13,940 bases of DNA from Candidatus Aminicenantes bacterium UBA4820 (GCA_002402325.1 DHFQ01000023.1:1-13940); one strand, 5' to 3'. Shown: positions 1 through 8,166, counted from the first letter of the stretch. The notes: generated by a model not told the origin, from the letters alone. Numbers and translations are program-made.

Positions 1-529
1 TTCCTGTTCCGCTTTCACCTTCTATCAAAACAGAGGAGTTTGTGTTTGAGATTCTCTGAATCAGTGAATAAATTTCCTGCATCTTTGAGTTTCTACCAAT
101 TATTCCATAAAAGCCCTCTTCTTTGAATATTTCTGATTTCAGATAAATATTCTCTTCAAGTAGATTTTTCTTTTCTATCGCCTTTTTAACCCTATGAAGA
201 AGCTCATCAATATTAAAAGGTTTTATAATGTAATCAACCGCTCCATATTTTAAAGCCTCAATTGCTGATTCTGTTGAAGCATAGGCAGTTATCAAAATTA
301 CATCAGGGGGATTACTCTGTTTTTTTGTCTCTTTAAGAAGGTCTATCCCCGACATACCACCCATCTTTATATCTGAAATTACAAGGTCATAATTGTCTTG
401 AGAGAGGAGTTCAATCGCCTCTTCTCCACTTGATGCAGTATCAACAATGAAGTTTTCTTTTTCAAAAAGGATTTTAAGCATTGATACCATACTTTTTTCA
501 TCATCAACTATCAATATTTTTCTTATCAT
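1..529 (-). CDS. pilR: PilR-like NtrC-family response regulator (N-terminal part, runs off left edge)
   Basis: First 176 codons of a response regulator whose 3' end lies outside the window. It begins MIRKILIVDDEKS. The receiver domain (about 1-120) has the acidic pair D9/D10, phosphoacceptor D53 in VISDIKMGGMSG, T81 and K103 in the IIKPF motif. A helical linker (about 110-138) leads to the start of a sigma-54 AAA+ domain (GIIGRNSKMQEIY at 142-154), and the fragment ends inside Walker A (EGESGTG, 170-176). The family acts with RpoN as a phosphorylation-controlled activator. The ATG lies inside the end of pilS (26-bp overlap) behind a weak AAAGG, which suggests translational coupling to its kinase. 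PilR rather than NtrC or ZraR is inferred from the adjacent pilS and pilC; the family call is firm. The helix-turn-helix domain cannot be seen. Confidence 0.9.
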   Translation of the reverse strand, partial: MIRKILIVDDEKSMVSMLKILFEKENFIVDTASSGEEAIELLSQDNYDLVISDIKMGGMSGIDLLKETKKQSNPPDVILITAYASTESAIEALKYGAVDYIIKPFNIDELLHRVKKAIEKKNLLEENIYLKSEIFKEEGFYGIIGRNSKMQEIYSLIQRISNTNSSVLIEGESGTG

Positions 530-2141
530 TTGCCTTTGCCCTGAAATAGAGTTTAACCGTAGTTCCTTCCTTATATTTGGATTCAATTTCAATCCTTCCA
601 TTATGCTGTTCAATTATCCTTCTTACAACTGAAAGTCCCAGTCCTACACCCTGAGAAAAACCTGTTTTAAAGGGTTCTTTTATCCTTTCAATTTCATTTT
701 TTGACATTCCAATTCCTTTATCTGAAACTTCAACTATAACCCATTGCTCCTCTATTTTCAAAGAAACCGAAATTTCACCACCCTCTTTTGATGCCTTTCT
801 TGCATTTTGCAGAAGATTCCAGAGTGCCTGCTTGTAAAGGTTTGGATCTACCTTTATTAAAATTTTCTCCTTTTCAGACCTAAAATTTATAAAAAGTTTC
901 TTTTCAATAACAAAGGGATTCTTTTCAAACAACTTTAGAAGTTCTTTGGTTTGTTCAACGATATCAACCTCAACCATTTCTGGTATTATGGGGCTTGAAA
1001 ATCTCAAGAAATTATCAAGGACATCGGCAAGTCTTACACTTTCTCTCTGTATAATTGAGAGAAGTTCCTTTTCATCGGTTGAAAGAGGTTTTGAACTTTT
1101 CAGCATTTGTGCTGCTCCAGAAATTGATCCGAGTGGGTTCTTTATCTCGTGAGCCATACTTGCAGCCATTTCACCGAGTGAAACAAGTCTTTTTTTTAAT
1201 TCCAATTGTTCCCTCATTTTAGCCATTTCAGTTTCATCCTTGACCAAAGCGATAAAGCCAATCCTTTTTTCATCTTCTTTTAAAGGCGAAATTGATATTG
1301 AAAGATGTTTTTCATTTGGAAGGATTAAAGAAATGTCAGTAGAAATTTCTGTAACTTTTTCAAAATTTATAGGAGGACCCCCATAAAGTTGAATTTGTTC
1401 ACTTAAGTTCCATCCTTCTGAAATTGAAACACCAAGCATTTCTCTTGCCTTTGGAGTTGAAAAGTTGACCTTTCCGCTTAGGTCGGTAACAATTACACCC
1501 CCCGCTATTGATGAAACAATAAGGTCGTTTAAATTTTTGTAATACTTCAGATTTTTTTGGACATCACCAAGTTCTTGCTTGCTTTTTTCTGCCCTTGTTG
1601 CCATAGCGGAGACAAGTAGTGCAACAAGAATGAAACCTATTATATTGACCATTAAGGCACTAAACGCTTCACTTTCTGTTGGAGGCTCGAAGGGAACTTT
1701 AAAGAATTTTTCAGGTCTTGCCCAGTCGTAATAAAGACTCAAACACAAAATTCCATAAAGAAGACCATTAATCAGGGCTATTAAAATTGCACCTCTTTTT
1801 CTTAATATTGCTCCTGCAACAAGGATAAGGAAATAGCACATAAAGATAAATATGCTTGAAACCCCTCCTGAATAGAAAAGAAGAATGACAACTGTTATAG
1901 AATCGCCAATCAACTGTAAATAAATAAAAAGTTCCTTTTTTCTAAATTTTTGAAATAGGGCAAAAATTAGAAGATAGACAATTTCAAGAGTTAAAACGAG
2001 TGCTGTAAAATAAAAATAGGGCTTTAATAAAAGTTCTTCCCCAAGCGCAGACTGTAAGCCAATTGAGGAGACAAGAAATGTTATTGCGATAACGAGGCGT
2101 AAAACAATTATCCTTATTGCAATCTTTTCGTATTCAGCCAT
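504..2141 (-). CDS. pilS: PilS-like membrane sensor histidine kinase
   Basis: Partner kinase of the overlapping regulator. Numbering is for the 554-codon reading frame that opens with GTG at 2168; I prefer the in-frame ATG at 2141 (residue 10, 545-aa product) because neither start has a Shine-Dalgarno and a TATAAT box lies between them. About six hydrophobic segments fill residues 20-190, the topology known for Pseudomonas PilS. A PAS-like region (about 210-315) follows, then the H-box MAHEIKNPLGSI with phospho-acceptor H340, N-box NLLQNARKA (451-459), G1 box DKGIGM (483-488), F box EPFKTG (498-503) and G2 box GVGLGLSVV (507-515). All catalytic boxes look intact. A terminator separates it from pilC, so pilS-pilR is probably transcribed on its own. 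The pilus role is inferred from position; the kinase assignment is sure. Confidence 0.9.
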   Translation of the reverse strand: MAEYEKIAIRIIVLRLVIAITFLVSSIGLQSALGEELLLKPYFYFTALVLTLEIVYLLIFALFQKFRKKELFIYLQLIGDSITVVILLFYSGGVSSIFIFMCYFLILVAGAILRKRGAILIALINGLLYGILCLSLYYDWARPEKFFKVPFEPPTESEAFSALMVNIIGFILVALLVSAMATRAEKSKQELGDVQKNLKYYKNLNDLIVSSIAGGVIVTDLSGKVNFSTPKAREMLGVSISEGWNLSEQIQLYGGPPINFEKVTEISTDISLILPNEKHLSISISPLKEDEKRIGFIALVKDETEMAKMREQLELKKRLVSLGEMAASMAHEIKNPLGSISGAAQMLKSSKPLSTDEKELLSIIQRESVRLADVLDNFLRFSSPIIPEMVEVDIVEQTKELLKLFEKNPFVIEKKLFINFRSEKEKILIKVDPNLYKQALWNLLQNARKASKEGGEISVSLKIEEQWVIVEVSDKGIGMSKNEIERIKEPFKTGFSQGVGLGLSVVRRIIEQHNGRIEIESKYKEGTTVKLYFRAKANDKKNIDS

Positions 2142-2148
2142 AGATTTA

Positions 2149-2154
2149 ATTATA
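2149..2154 (-). promoter_or_regulatory. Candidate -10 box for pilS-pilR
   Basis: A perfect TATAAT lies 7 bp before the preferred pilS ATG at 2141, just downstream of the pilC terminator, where a new promoter is needed. No recognisable -35 hexamer sits 16-18 bp upstream (the region reads TTTATT). Transcription from this box would begin at or almost at the ATG, giving a leaderless or near-leaderless mRNA. The DNA is AT-rich, so a chance match is possible. Confidence 0.35.
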
Positions 2155-2174
2155 ACAAAAATTGGCACTATAAT

Positions 2175-2203
2175 AAAAAAGAGGGAGTTTCCTCCCTCCT
2201 TTT
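2175..2203 (-). terminator. Intrinsic terminator after pilC
   Basis: On the minus strand GAGGGAG, a GAAA tetraloop and CTCCCTC form a perfect 7-bp stem followed by TTTTTT. The stem can extend through a G-T wobble and four A-T pairs. It lies about 20 bp after the pilC stop codon and before pilS, so it should end the pilB-pilT-pilC transcript. Confidence 0.85.
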
Positions 2204-2222
2204 AAGTTCATTTAAAAATCCC

Positions 2223-3425
2223 TTACTGAATTTGAGAAATAAGAGTGAATAGGGGCATATACATTGCAATTACGATTCCTCCTATTGCACCTCCTAAGAA
2301 GACAATGATTATTGGTTCAAGAAGGGACATAAGGTTGGCAATTGCTTCATCAACCTCATCCTCATAAAAGTCTGCGACCTTTGATAACATTGCATCAAGA
2401 GCGCCTGTTGCCTCTCCTACACCAATCATCTGCGTAACCATTCCTGGAAATAAACCGGTAGCCTGAAGAGGTTCTACTATTGTTTTTCCCTCTTCAACCG
2501 ATTTCCTTGTCTTCATAATTGCCTCTTCAATTATTGCATTTCCTGAAGTTTTCGCTGTAATTTCAAGCCCTTCGAGAATCGGGACACCAGAAGAAACAAG
2601 AGTTCCAAGTGTTCTACAAAACCTTGCCACCGCTATTTTTTTCAAAACAACTCCAAGTACAGGAATATGAAGTTGAAATTTATCAAGGTTGTATCTACCA
2701 CCAGGAGTGGCGTAATATGTCCTTATAGCAACTACTATGATAACAATAGTAAGACCTATTAACCACCACCACGCACCAAGAAAGTTTGAGATATTTATGA
2801 CTATTCTTGTAGGAAGAGGAAGTTTTGCTCCCAACCCTGCAAAAAGTGATCCAAATGTAGGGATAACCTTCCACATAATTACTGCAACTATTAAAATGGC
2901 GACAACGACAACAACCACAGGATAAATCATCGCAGATTTGACCGCCGCCTTTAATTTGACATTTTTTTCAATATAAACGGAGAGTCTCTGCAAAATCGTA
3001 TCAAGAATACCACCCGCCTCACCAGCGGCAATCAGGTTACAATATAGGGCATCAAAAACTTTTGGGTGTCTTTTTAGGGCATCAGATAGATTTGCTCCAC
3101 CCTCAACATCCTCTCTAACTGCAAAAATGATCTTCTGGAAAAATTTGTTTTCCTGCTGAGATCCAAGAATTTCAAGGCATTGAGTAATAGGCAAACCTGC
3201 ATCAATCATAACCGAAAACTGCCTTGTGAAAACAGCAAGGTCTTTTGATGAAACCCCCCCGCCAAATTTTGGTAAGGCAAACTCTTTACCCTTCTCTTTG
3301 ACCTTTGTAACAGCAATTTGCTGCTTTCTTAGGTTTTGAATTACTGCATCCTTGTTATCGGCTGCCATTACGCCGCTTACCGACTCACCACTTCTTTTCG
3401 TTCCGCTCCATTCAAACTGAGGCAT
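2223..3425 (-). CDS. pilC: PilC, type IV pilus inner-membrane platform protein
   Basis: 400 aa, the usual length for PilC/GspF. It starts MPQFEWSGTKRSGE, the typical short soluble N-terminus. It contains two T2SF helical-bundle domains (about 62-190 and 265-395). Family signatures are visible: FTRQFSVMIDAGLPI (66-80) in the first copy, GTLVSSGVPILEGL (274-287) in the second, and the GE-x-G turns GEAGGIL (135-141) and GEATGALD (337-344). Transmembrane segments are near 167-189, 214-236 and 370-395. PilC sits in the inner membrane beneath the assembling pilus and couples the PilB and PilT motors to pilin insertion or removal. AGGAGG at 3430-3435 lies four bases before the ATG, and the gap to the pilT stop is 27 bp, so the two genes are co-transcribed. 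A strong terminator follows. Confidence 0.95.
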   Translation of the reverse strand: MPQFEWSGTKRSGESVSGVMAADNKDAVIQNLRKQQIAVTKVKEKGKEFALPKFGGGVSSKDLAVFTRQFSVMIDAGLPITQCLEILGSQQENKFFQKIIFAVREDVEGGANLSDALKRHPKVFDALYCNLIAAGEAGGILDTILQRLSVYIEKNVKLKAAVKSAMIYPVVVVVVAILIVAVIMWKVIPTFGSLFAGLGAKLPLPTRIVINISNFLGAWWWLIGLTIVIIVVAIRTYYATPGGRYNLDKFQLHIPVLGVVLKKIAVARFCRTLGTLVSSGVPILEGLEITAKTSGNAIIEEAIMKTRKSVEEGKTIVEPLQATGLFPGMVTQMIGVGEATGALDAMLSKVADFYEDEVDEAIANLMSLLEPIIIVFLGGAIGGIVIAMYMPLFTLISQIQ

Positions 3426-3452
3426 AGTTCCTCCTATTTGAAAAATTTCTTA

Positions 3453-4634
3453 CTACTTTTTTACCGGAGGCATTGGACCTTTTGGAAGTCCCCCGGGACC
3501 TAAACCAACATTCATCTGTCTTGAAGAGAGGGTTACTCCTCTATCTATAAGTTCTTTCACCTCTTCTGGTTGTGAAGACCTCGCCATTACCGTCTCATAG
3601 TCAATTTTTCCTCTTAAATACAAATCCGCAAGGGATTGATTAAAAGTCTGCATTCCTGAACCTGCCTGACCTGTCTGCATCGTTGAGTATATCTGGTGGA
3701 TTTTATCGTCTCTTATAAGGTTTCTTATTGCCGCATTTGGAACCATTATTTCAACCGCAAGAACTCTGCCTTTTCCACCTTTTCCCGGAAGAAGCGCCTG
3801 ACAAAGGATTCCCTGCAAAACAAAGGAGAGTTGAGTTCTCACCTGCGATTGTTGGTTGCTTGGAAAAACATCCACAATACGGTTTATTGTTTCAACTGTT
3901 GAATTGGTGTGAAGTGTTGCAAATGTTAGGTGTCCCGTTTCTGCAATTCTCAACGCCGCCTCAATGGTTTCAAGGTCTCTCATTTCACCTATGAGCACAA
4001 TATCTGGATCCTGACGAAGAATACTTTTTAAAGCATTTTTAAAAGAGAAGGTATCCGCACCGACTTCTCTCTGGTTGACAAGACAAGATTTGTGTGGGTG
4101 AAGATATTCAACAGGGTCTTCTATCGTTATTATGTGGTCGTGCCTCTCTCTATTGACTTTGTCAATCATTGCCGCAAGGGTTGTTGACTTTCCTGACCCT
4201 GTCGGACCTGTAACAAGGATTAAGCCACGAGGTTTTTCGCAAAGCATCTCAATAATTTGAGGTAACCCCAATTCGGAAAATCCTCTTATTTCATAAGGTA
4301 TAAGCCTGAATGCACCGGCAACCGCCCCTCTTTGTTGAAAGATATTCGCCCTGAATCTTGCTAAGCCTTTAATTCCGAAGGAAAGGTCAAGTTCAAGAGT
4401 CTCTTCAAATTTATGCTTCTGGTTATCAGTAAGAATCGAATAACACAGCTGTTTTGTCTCTGCCGGGGTAAGAGGTTTATATCCATCCACTGTTCTTAAC
4501 CTACCGTCAATCCTTATTTGTGGTGGCGTGTTTGTTGTAACATGCAAATCTGTTCCACCGTTATCTATCATCACCTTTAAAAGGTGGTGCAATGATAACG
4601 GTGGTCCCGAAGAAGTGGCAGCGCCTAAAGTCAT
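3453..4634 (-). CDS. pilT: PilT, type IV pilus retraction ATPase
   Basis: 393-aa secretion-type hexameric ATPase that powers pilus retraction. Motifs in order: Walker A GPTGSGKST (143-151), Asp box TIEDPVE (170-176), Walker B DIVLIGEMRD (211-220), His box TGHLTFATLHTNS (233-245) and the PilT hallmark AIRNLIR (302-308), which is needed for retraction in known PilT proteins. There is no MshEN domain and no tetracysteine zinc site, which separates it from the two PilB genes upstream. The C-terminus carries a Gly/Pro-rich tail (about 377-393, GLGPGGLPKGPMPP) beyond the usual fold. The start is fixed by GGAGG at 4639-4643, which directly follows the pilB2 stop codon: the intergenic gap is only 9 bp, so pilB2 and pilT are tightly coupled. 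The N-terminal stretch before residue 14 is low-complexity. Confidence 0.97.
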   Translation of the reverse strand: MTLGAATSSGPPLSLHHLLKVMIDNGGTDLHVTTNTPPQIRIDGRLRTVDGYKPLTPAETKQLCYSILTDNQKHKFEETLELDLSFGIKGLARFRANIFQQRGAVAGAFRLIPYEIRGFSELGLPQIIEMLCEKPRGLILVTGPTGSGKSTTLAAMIDKVNRERHDHIITIEDPVEYLHPHKSCLVNQREVGADTFSFKNALKSILRQDPDIVLIGEMRDLETIEAALRIAETGHLTFATLHTNSTVETINRIVDVFPSNQQSQVRTQLSFVLQGILCQALLPGKGGKGRVLAVEIMVPNAAIRNLIRDDKIHQIYSTMQTGQAGSGMQTFNQSLADLYLRGKIDYETVMARSSQPEEVKELIDRGVTLSSRQMNVGLGPGGLPKGPMPPVKK

Positions 4635-4643
4635 CTATCCTCC

Positions 4644-6371
4644 TTACAAAGAAGTTTCTCTCAAAACTTCTTCAACAGGGACAATTCCCTGCATAATTTT
4701 TATTATACCAGACCTTCTTAAAGTAATCATCCCCTCATCTATTGCCTCTCTTCTCAACTCAAGAGCATTTGCACCCATCAATATCATTTCTCTTAAAGTA
4801 TCAGAAAGTTCCATAACTTCCATCAAACCTATTCTACCCCTGCATCCTGTTCCGCCGCAATTTTGACATCCTTTTCCGTGATAGATTTTTGCCTTTTCAG
4901 CCTCCTCTTCGGTAAAGCCAATATCCACCAGAGCTTGTTTAGGATACGATATAACTTCTTTGCATTCGGTGCATATTTTTCTTACAAGTCTTTGAGCCTG
5001 TATCAGATGGACCGAAGTCGCCACAAGAAATGGTTCAACCCCCATATTTATTAGCCTGCTTACCGTTGAAGGGGCATCGCTCGTGTGCAAAGTTGAAAGG
5101 ACAAGGTGTCCCGTTAGCGCTGCTTTAATCGCTGTCTCTGCTGTTTCAAAATCCCTTATCTCTCCAACGAGTATTATATTTGGATCCTGCCTCAAAAACG
5201 CCCTTAATGCGGAAGCAAAATTGAGCCCGACATTTTCTCTCATATGAACCTGATTGCAACCATGAATTGAAAACTCAACGGGGTCTTCAGCAGTCATAAT
5301 ATTTGTGTCTGTGGTGTTTAACTTTCCTATTGCAGAATAGAGGGTATTGGTTTTCCCTGAACTTGTCGGACCTGTAACAAGAATCATCCCGTAAGGCTTC
5401 ATTATAGCCCTTTCAAACCTTTCAAGACTTTCCGGCTCAAATCCCAATTTTGTCATATCAAGTTTAAGCCCCTCTTTATCAAGCAGCCTCATTCCTATCT
5501 TTTCGCCATAAAGGGTTGGAACTGATGAAACCCTGTAATCTATCTCTTTCACCTTCCCATCAATCTTCATCTTCGTTTTTATTCTTCCATCCTGAGGAAG
5601 TCTCTTTTCTGAAATATCCATCTTTGCAAGAATTTTGATACGGGATGCTATTGCATCTTTAAATTTTAAAGGTGGTCTTAACTGTTCAAAAAGAATCCCA
5701 TCAATCCTGAACCTTATTCTGTAATCCTTTTCGTAAGGCTCTATGTGGATGTCGCTTGCTCCTTTTCTAATTGAATCTATTATGACTGCATTGACAAGTC
5801 TAACAACCGGGGCATCTTCACTTGCTGCCTTTAAAGCCTCCTCGCTTAATTCTGCCTCTTCCTCCTTAACCTCAATCTCTGCAACTTCATCAGTTATTGT
5901 CGCTTTTTCAAGTTCATCCATAACATCTTTCAGTTGCATCTCGCTTGTCCCCCCGTAGCACTTTTCAATCGCCTTCCTTATTGATGCTTCTGAAGCGACA
6001 ACAGGCTCAACATTGTATCCTGTTAAAAATCTTATCTGGTCTATTGCAAAGATATTTGAAGGTTCAGCCATTGCAACCGTTAAAGTTGCTCCGGTTCTTT
6101 CAATCGGTATGAGTAAGTATTTCTGGCATATATCTGCAGGAACATGTTTTAAAACGGACTCATCTATATCAAAGTGTTCAAGATGAATTGCGGGAACACC
6201 AAATTGTTCTGAAAGAAGAGAGGTTATATCTTCCTCTTTTACGAAGCCGAGTTTAACGAGATTAAAGCCCAATTTACCGCCTGTTGTTTTTTGAAGGTTC
6301 AATGCTTCTTTGAGTTGTGCATCAGTTATAAGCCCAGCCTTTAAAAGCATATCACCAAGTTTCTCGCTCAT
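4644..6371 (-). CDS. pilB: PilB-type pilus extension ATPase, second paralogue (PilB2)
   Basis: 575 aa, a usual PilB length. Residues 4-27 and 33-56 are two 24-residue LG-x3-L-x3-G motifs spaced by five residues: the MshEN fold that binds cyclic di-GMP in characterised members. An acidic linker (about 152-186) precedes the ATPase: Walker A GPTSSGKT (334-341), Asp box TAEDPVE (360-366), Walker B IILVGEIRD (399-407), His box TGHLVLSTLHTSD (420-432). The tetracysteine zinc site is C467/C470/C502/C505, with C510 nearby. The P-loop has Ser at 337 where PilB1 has Gly; the GxxxxGKT consensus is still met. The ATG is kept because an in-frame TAA lies six codons upstream, although no good Shine-Dalgarno sits at normal distance. 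It has its own promoter (6413-6441) and is followed at 9 bp by pilT. It powers pilus assembly through PilC. Confidence 0.95.
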   Translation of the reverse strand: MSEKLGDMLLKAGLITDAQLKEALNLQKTTGGKLGFNLVKLGFVKEEDITSLLSEQFGVPAIHLEHFDIDESVLKHVPADICQKYLLIPIERTGATLTVAMAEPSNIFAIDQIRFLTGYNVEPVVASEASIRKAIEKCYGGTSEMQLKDVMDELEKATITDEVAEIEVKEEEAELSEEALKAASEDAPVVRLVNAVIIDSIRKGASDIHIEPYEKDYRIRFRIDGILFEQLRPPLKFKDAIASRIKILAKMDISEKRLPQDGRIKTKMKIDGKVKEIDYRVSSVPTLYGEKIGMRLLDKEGLKLDMTKLGFEPESLERFERAIMKPYGMILVTGPTSSGKTNTLYSAIGKLNTTDTNIMTAEDPVEFSIHGCNQVHMRENVGLNFASALRAFLRQDPNIILVGEIRDFETAETAIKAALTGHLVLSTLHTSDAPSTVSRLINMGVEPFLVATSVHLIQAQRLVRKICTECKEVISYPKQALVDIGFTEEEAEKAKIYHGKGCQNCGGTGCRGRIGLMEVMELSDTLREMILMGANALELRREAIDEGMITLRRSGIIKIMQGIVPVEEVLRETSL

Positions 6372-6378
6372 TCTTAAA

Positions 6379-6396
6379 TTATTTAGTTACCTCCAT
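6379..6396 (-). other. Possible five-codon leader ORF before pilB2
   Basis: On the minus strand GGAG at 6403-6406, six bases, then ATG GAG GTA ACT AAA TAA (MEVTK). The stop ends 7 bp before the pilB2 ATG. The Shine-Dalgarno spacing is good for this mini-ORF but poor for pilB2 itself, so pilB2 might be translated by re-initiation. Such short ORFs arise easily by chance. Confidence 0.25.
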
Positions 6397-6412
6397 TACT
6401 TTCTCCAATAAA

Positions 6413-6441
6413 AGTATAAAAACTTCTTTTAAATCTGTCAA
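6413..6441 (-). promoter_or_regulatory. Sigma-70 promoter of pilB2-pilT-pilC
   Basis: TTGACA at 6436-6441 and TATACT at 6413-6418 on the minus strand, separated by exactly 17 bp. The -35 box is a perfect consensus match, the -10 differs from TATAAT at one base. The -35 begins six bases after the pilB1 stop codon, so the promoter fills the intergenic gap. Transcription should start near 6406. No terminator hairpin is visible between pilB1 and pilB2, so read-through from pilB1 can add to this promoter. Confidence 0.85.
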
Positions 6442-6447
6442 GCGCCA

Positions 6448-8166
6448 TTACAAAACTGTTTCTCTTAAAACCTCTTCTAAAGGAACCATTCCGTTTTTTA
6501 TTTTTATAAGTCCTGAGCGTCTTAAAGTTATCATCCCTTCTTCTATCGCTTTCTTTTTGAGATCAAGGGCATTTGCACCCGTCAAGACCATCTCTCTAAT
6601 AGATTCTGACATTTCAAGAACTTCCATCAAAGCAATTCTTCCCTTGCACCCTGTTCCATTGCAAATTTGACACCCCTTGCCCTTGAGAATTTTGACTTCT
6701 TCTGCCTCCTCTTCAGTAAAACCAATATCAATCAAAGCCTTCTTTGGATAGGGAATTTCTTCCTTACAATTCTGGCATATTCTTCTGACAAGTCTTTGAG
6801 CCTGTATCAGTTGAACGGCCGTTCCAACGAGGAAGGGTTCTATTCCCATATTAACAAGCCTGCTTATTGAAGAGGGGGCATCGTTTGTATGAAGAGTTGA
6901 CATAACGAGGTGTCCTGTTAGCGCTGCCTTTATTGCGATCTCCGCAGTTTCAAAATCTCGTATCTCTCCAACAAGAATTATGTTTGGATCCTGCCTCAAA
7001 AAAGCTCTTAGCGCTGAGGCAAATGTCAGTCCTATCTCTTCTTTCATCTGAACCTGATTACACCCAGAAATTGAAAATTCAACCGGGTCTTCCGCCGTAA
7101 GAATGTGTTTGTCGGGTTTATTCAATTGTCCTATTGCAGAATAAAGTGTATTGGTCTTTCCACTTCCCGTTGGACCTGTAATAAGAATCATTCCAGTTGG
7201 TCTTCCAATTGCTCTTTGAAATTTTTCAAGACTCTCTGGTTCGAAACCAAGTTTTGTAAGGTCAAGTTTTAAACCTTCCTTGTCAAGAAGCCTTAAAACA
7301 ACCTTTTCACCCCAGAGTGTTGGAACGGTTGAAACTCTGTAATCCATTTCCTTGACTTTCCCCTCTACTCTCATAATGGTCTTTATTCTACCATCCTGCG
7401 GAACTCTTTTCTCAGCGATGTCAAGTTTTGCCATAATTTTGACACGGGAGATTATACCATCCCTCATCTTCATTGGTGGTCTCAACTGTTCATACAAAAG
7501 TCCATCAATCCTGAATCTTATTCTGAAATCTTTTTCATAAGGCTCAATGTGAATGTCGCTTGCTCCTTTTTTTATAGCATCAGTGAAAACTGCATTAACA
7601 AGTCTAATTACTGGTGCGTCCTTTCCTGCTTGAGCAAGTGCCTGCTCTGAAAGTTCCTCTTCATCTGTCTCAATCTCCAATTCAGCACTCTCATCCACTT
7701 TCTCAATCTCATCCATAACATCCTTAAGTTGCATAGCGCTTGACCCACCATAATATTTCTCAATTGCGGCTCTGATTGAAGCCTCAGCGGCAACTACGGG
7801 TTCAACATTGTAGGATGTCATAAACCTTATCTGATCTATCGCCGCCATATAGGAAGGGTCAACCATAGCAACTGTGAGGGTAGAGCCCGTCCTTTCAATT
7901 GGAATTAAAAGATGCTTTTGGGCTAATTCAGAAGGGATCAATTTTATGACATCTTCCTCAATATCAAAATGTTCAAGGTGAATAGCAGGAACACCATACT
8001 GTTCTGAAAGAAGAGAAGTTATATCCTCCTCCTTAACAAACCCCAGTTTTACAAGATTAAAGCCTAATCTCCCACCTTGAGTCTTCTGGAGTCTCAAAGC
8101 TTCCTGAAGTTGTTCTTGTGATATCATTCCGCTTTTTATCAGCATTTCGCCTATTTTTTCAGTCAT
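6448..8166 (-). CDS. pilB: PilB-type pilus extension ATPase, first paralogue (PilB1)
   Basis: 572 aa, collinear with PilB2 and closely similar along its whole length. The second MshEN motif is near-identical in the two proteins. MshEN motifs lie at 4-27 and 33-56; the second here begins RLG, the first KIG. The linker at about 152-183 is acidic and three residues shorter than in PilB2. ATPase motifs: canonical Walker A GPTGSGKT (331-338), Asp box TAEDPVE (357-363), Walker B IILVGEIRD (396-404), His box TGHLVMSTLHTND (417-429), zinc cysteines C464/C467/C499/C502 with C507 beside them. An in-frame TAA directly before the ATG fixes this as the first possible start. GGAGG at 8180-8184 is 13 bases away, longer than ideal. 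It has its own promoter at 8205-8233. A type II secretion GspE role is less likely with pilT, pilC and pilSR following. Confidence 0.95.
   Translation of the reverse strand: MTEKIGEMLIKSGMISQEQLQEALRLQKTQGGRLGFNLVKLGFVKEEDITSLLSEQYGVPAIHLEHFDIEEDVIKLIPSELAQKHLLIPIERTGSTLTVAMVDPSYMAAIDQIRFMTSYNVEPVVAAEASIRAAIEKYYGGSSAMQLKDVMDEIEKVDESAELEIETDEEELSEQALAQAGKDAPVIRLVNAVFTDAIKKGASDIHIEPYEKDFRIRFRIDGLLYEQLRPPMKMRDGIISRVKIMAKLDIAEKRVPQDGRIKTIMRVEGKVKEMDYRVSTVPTLWGEKVVLRLLDKEGLKLDLTKLGFEPESLEKFQRAIGRPTGMILITGPTGSGKTNTLYSAIGQLNKPDKHILTAEDPVEFSISGCNQVQMKEEIGLTFASALRAFLRQDPNIILVGEIRDFETAEIAIKAALTGHLVMSTLHTNDAPSSISRLVNMGIEPFLVGTAVQLIQAQRLVRRICQNCKEEIPYPKKALIDIGFTEEEAEEVKILKGKGCQICNGTGCKGRIALMEVLEMSESIREMVLTGANALDLKKKAIEEGMITLRRSGLIKIKNGMVPLEEVLRETVL

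Noticed and set aside
2162..2177. TTGGCAC on the plus strand, like a sigma-54 -24 element
   Set aside because: No GC-containing -12 element at the required distance, and it points away from every gene here.
4528..4866. 112-codon plus-strand open frame across the pilB2-pilT junction
   Set aside because: It is antisense to two well-supported genes, has no recognisable product and no ribosome binding site; it is a by-product of their codon use.
6448..8166. PilB1 as GspE of a type II secretion system
   Set aside because: The following genes include a clear PilT (AIRNLIR motif) and PilSR, and no Gsp pseudopilin or secretin gene is in the window.
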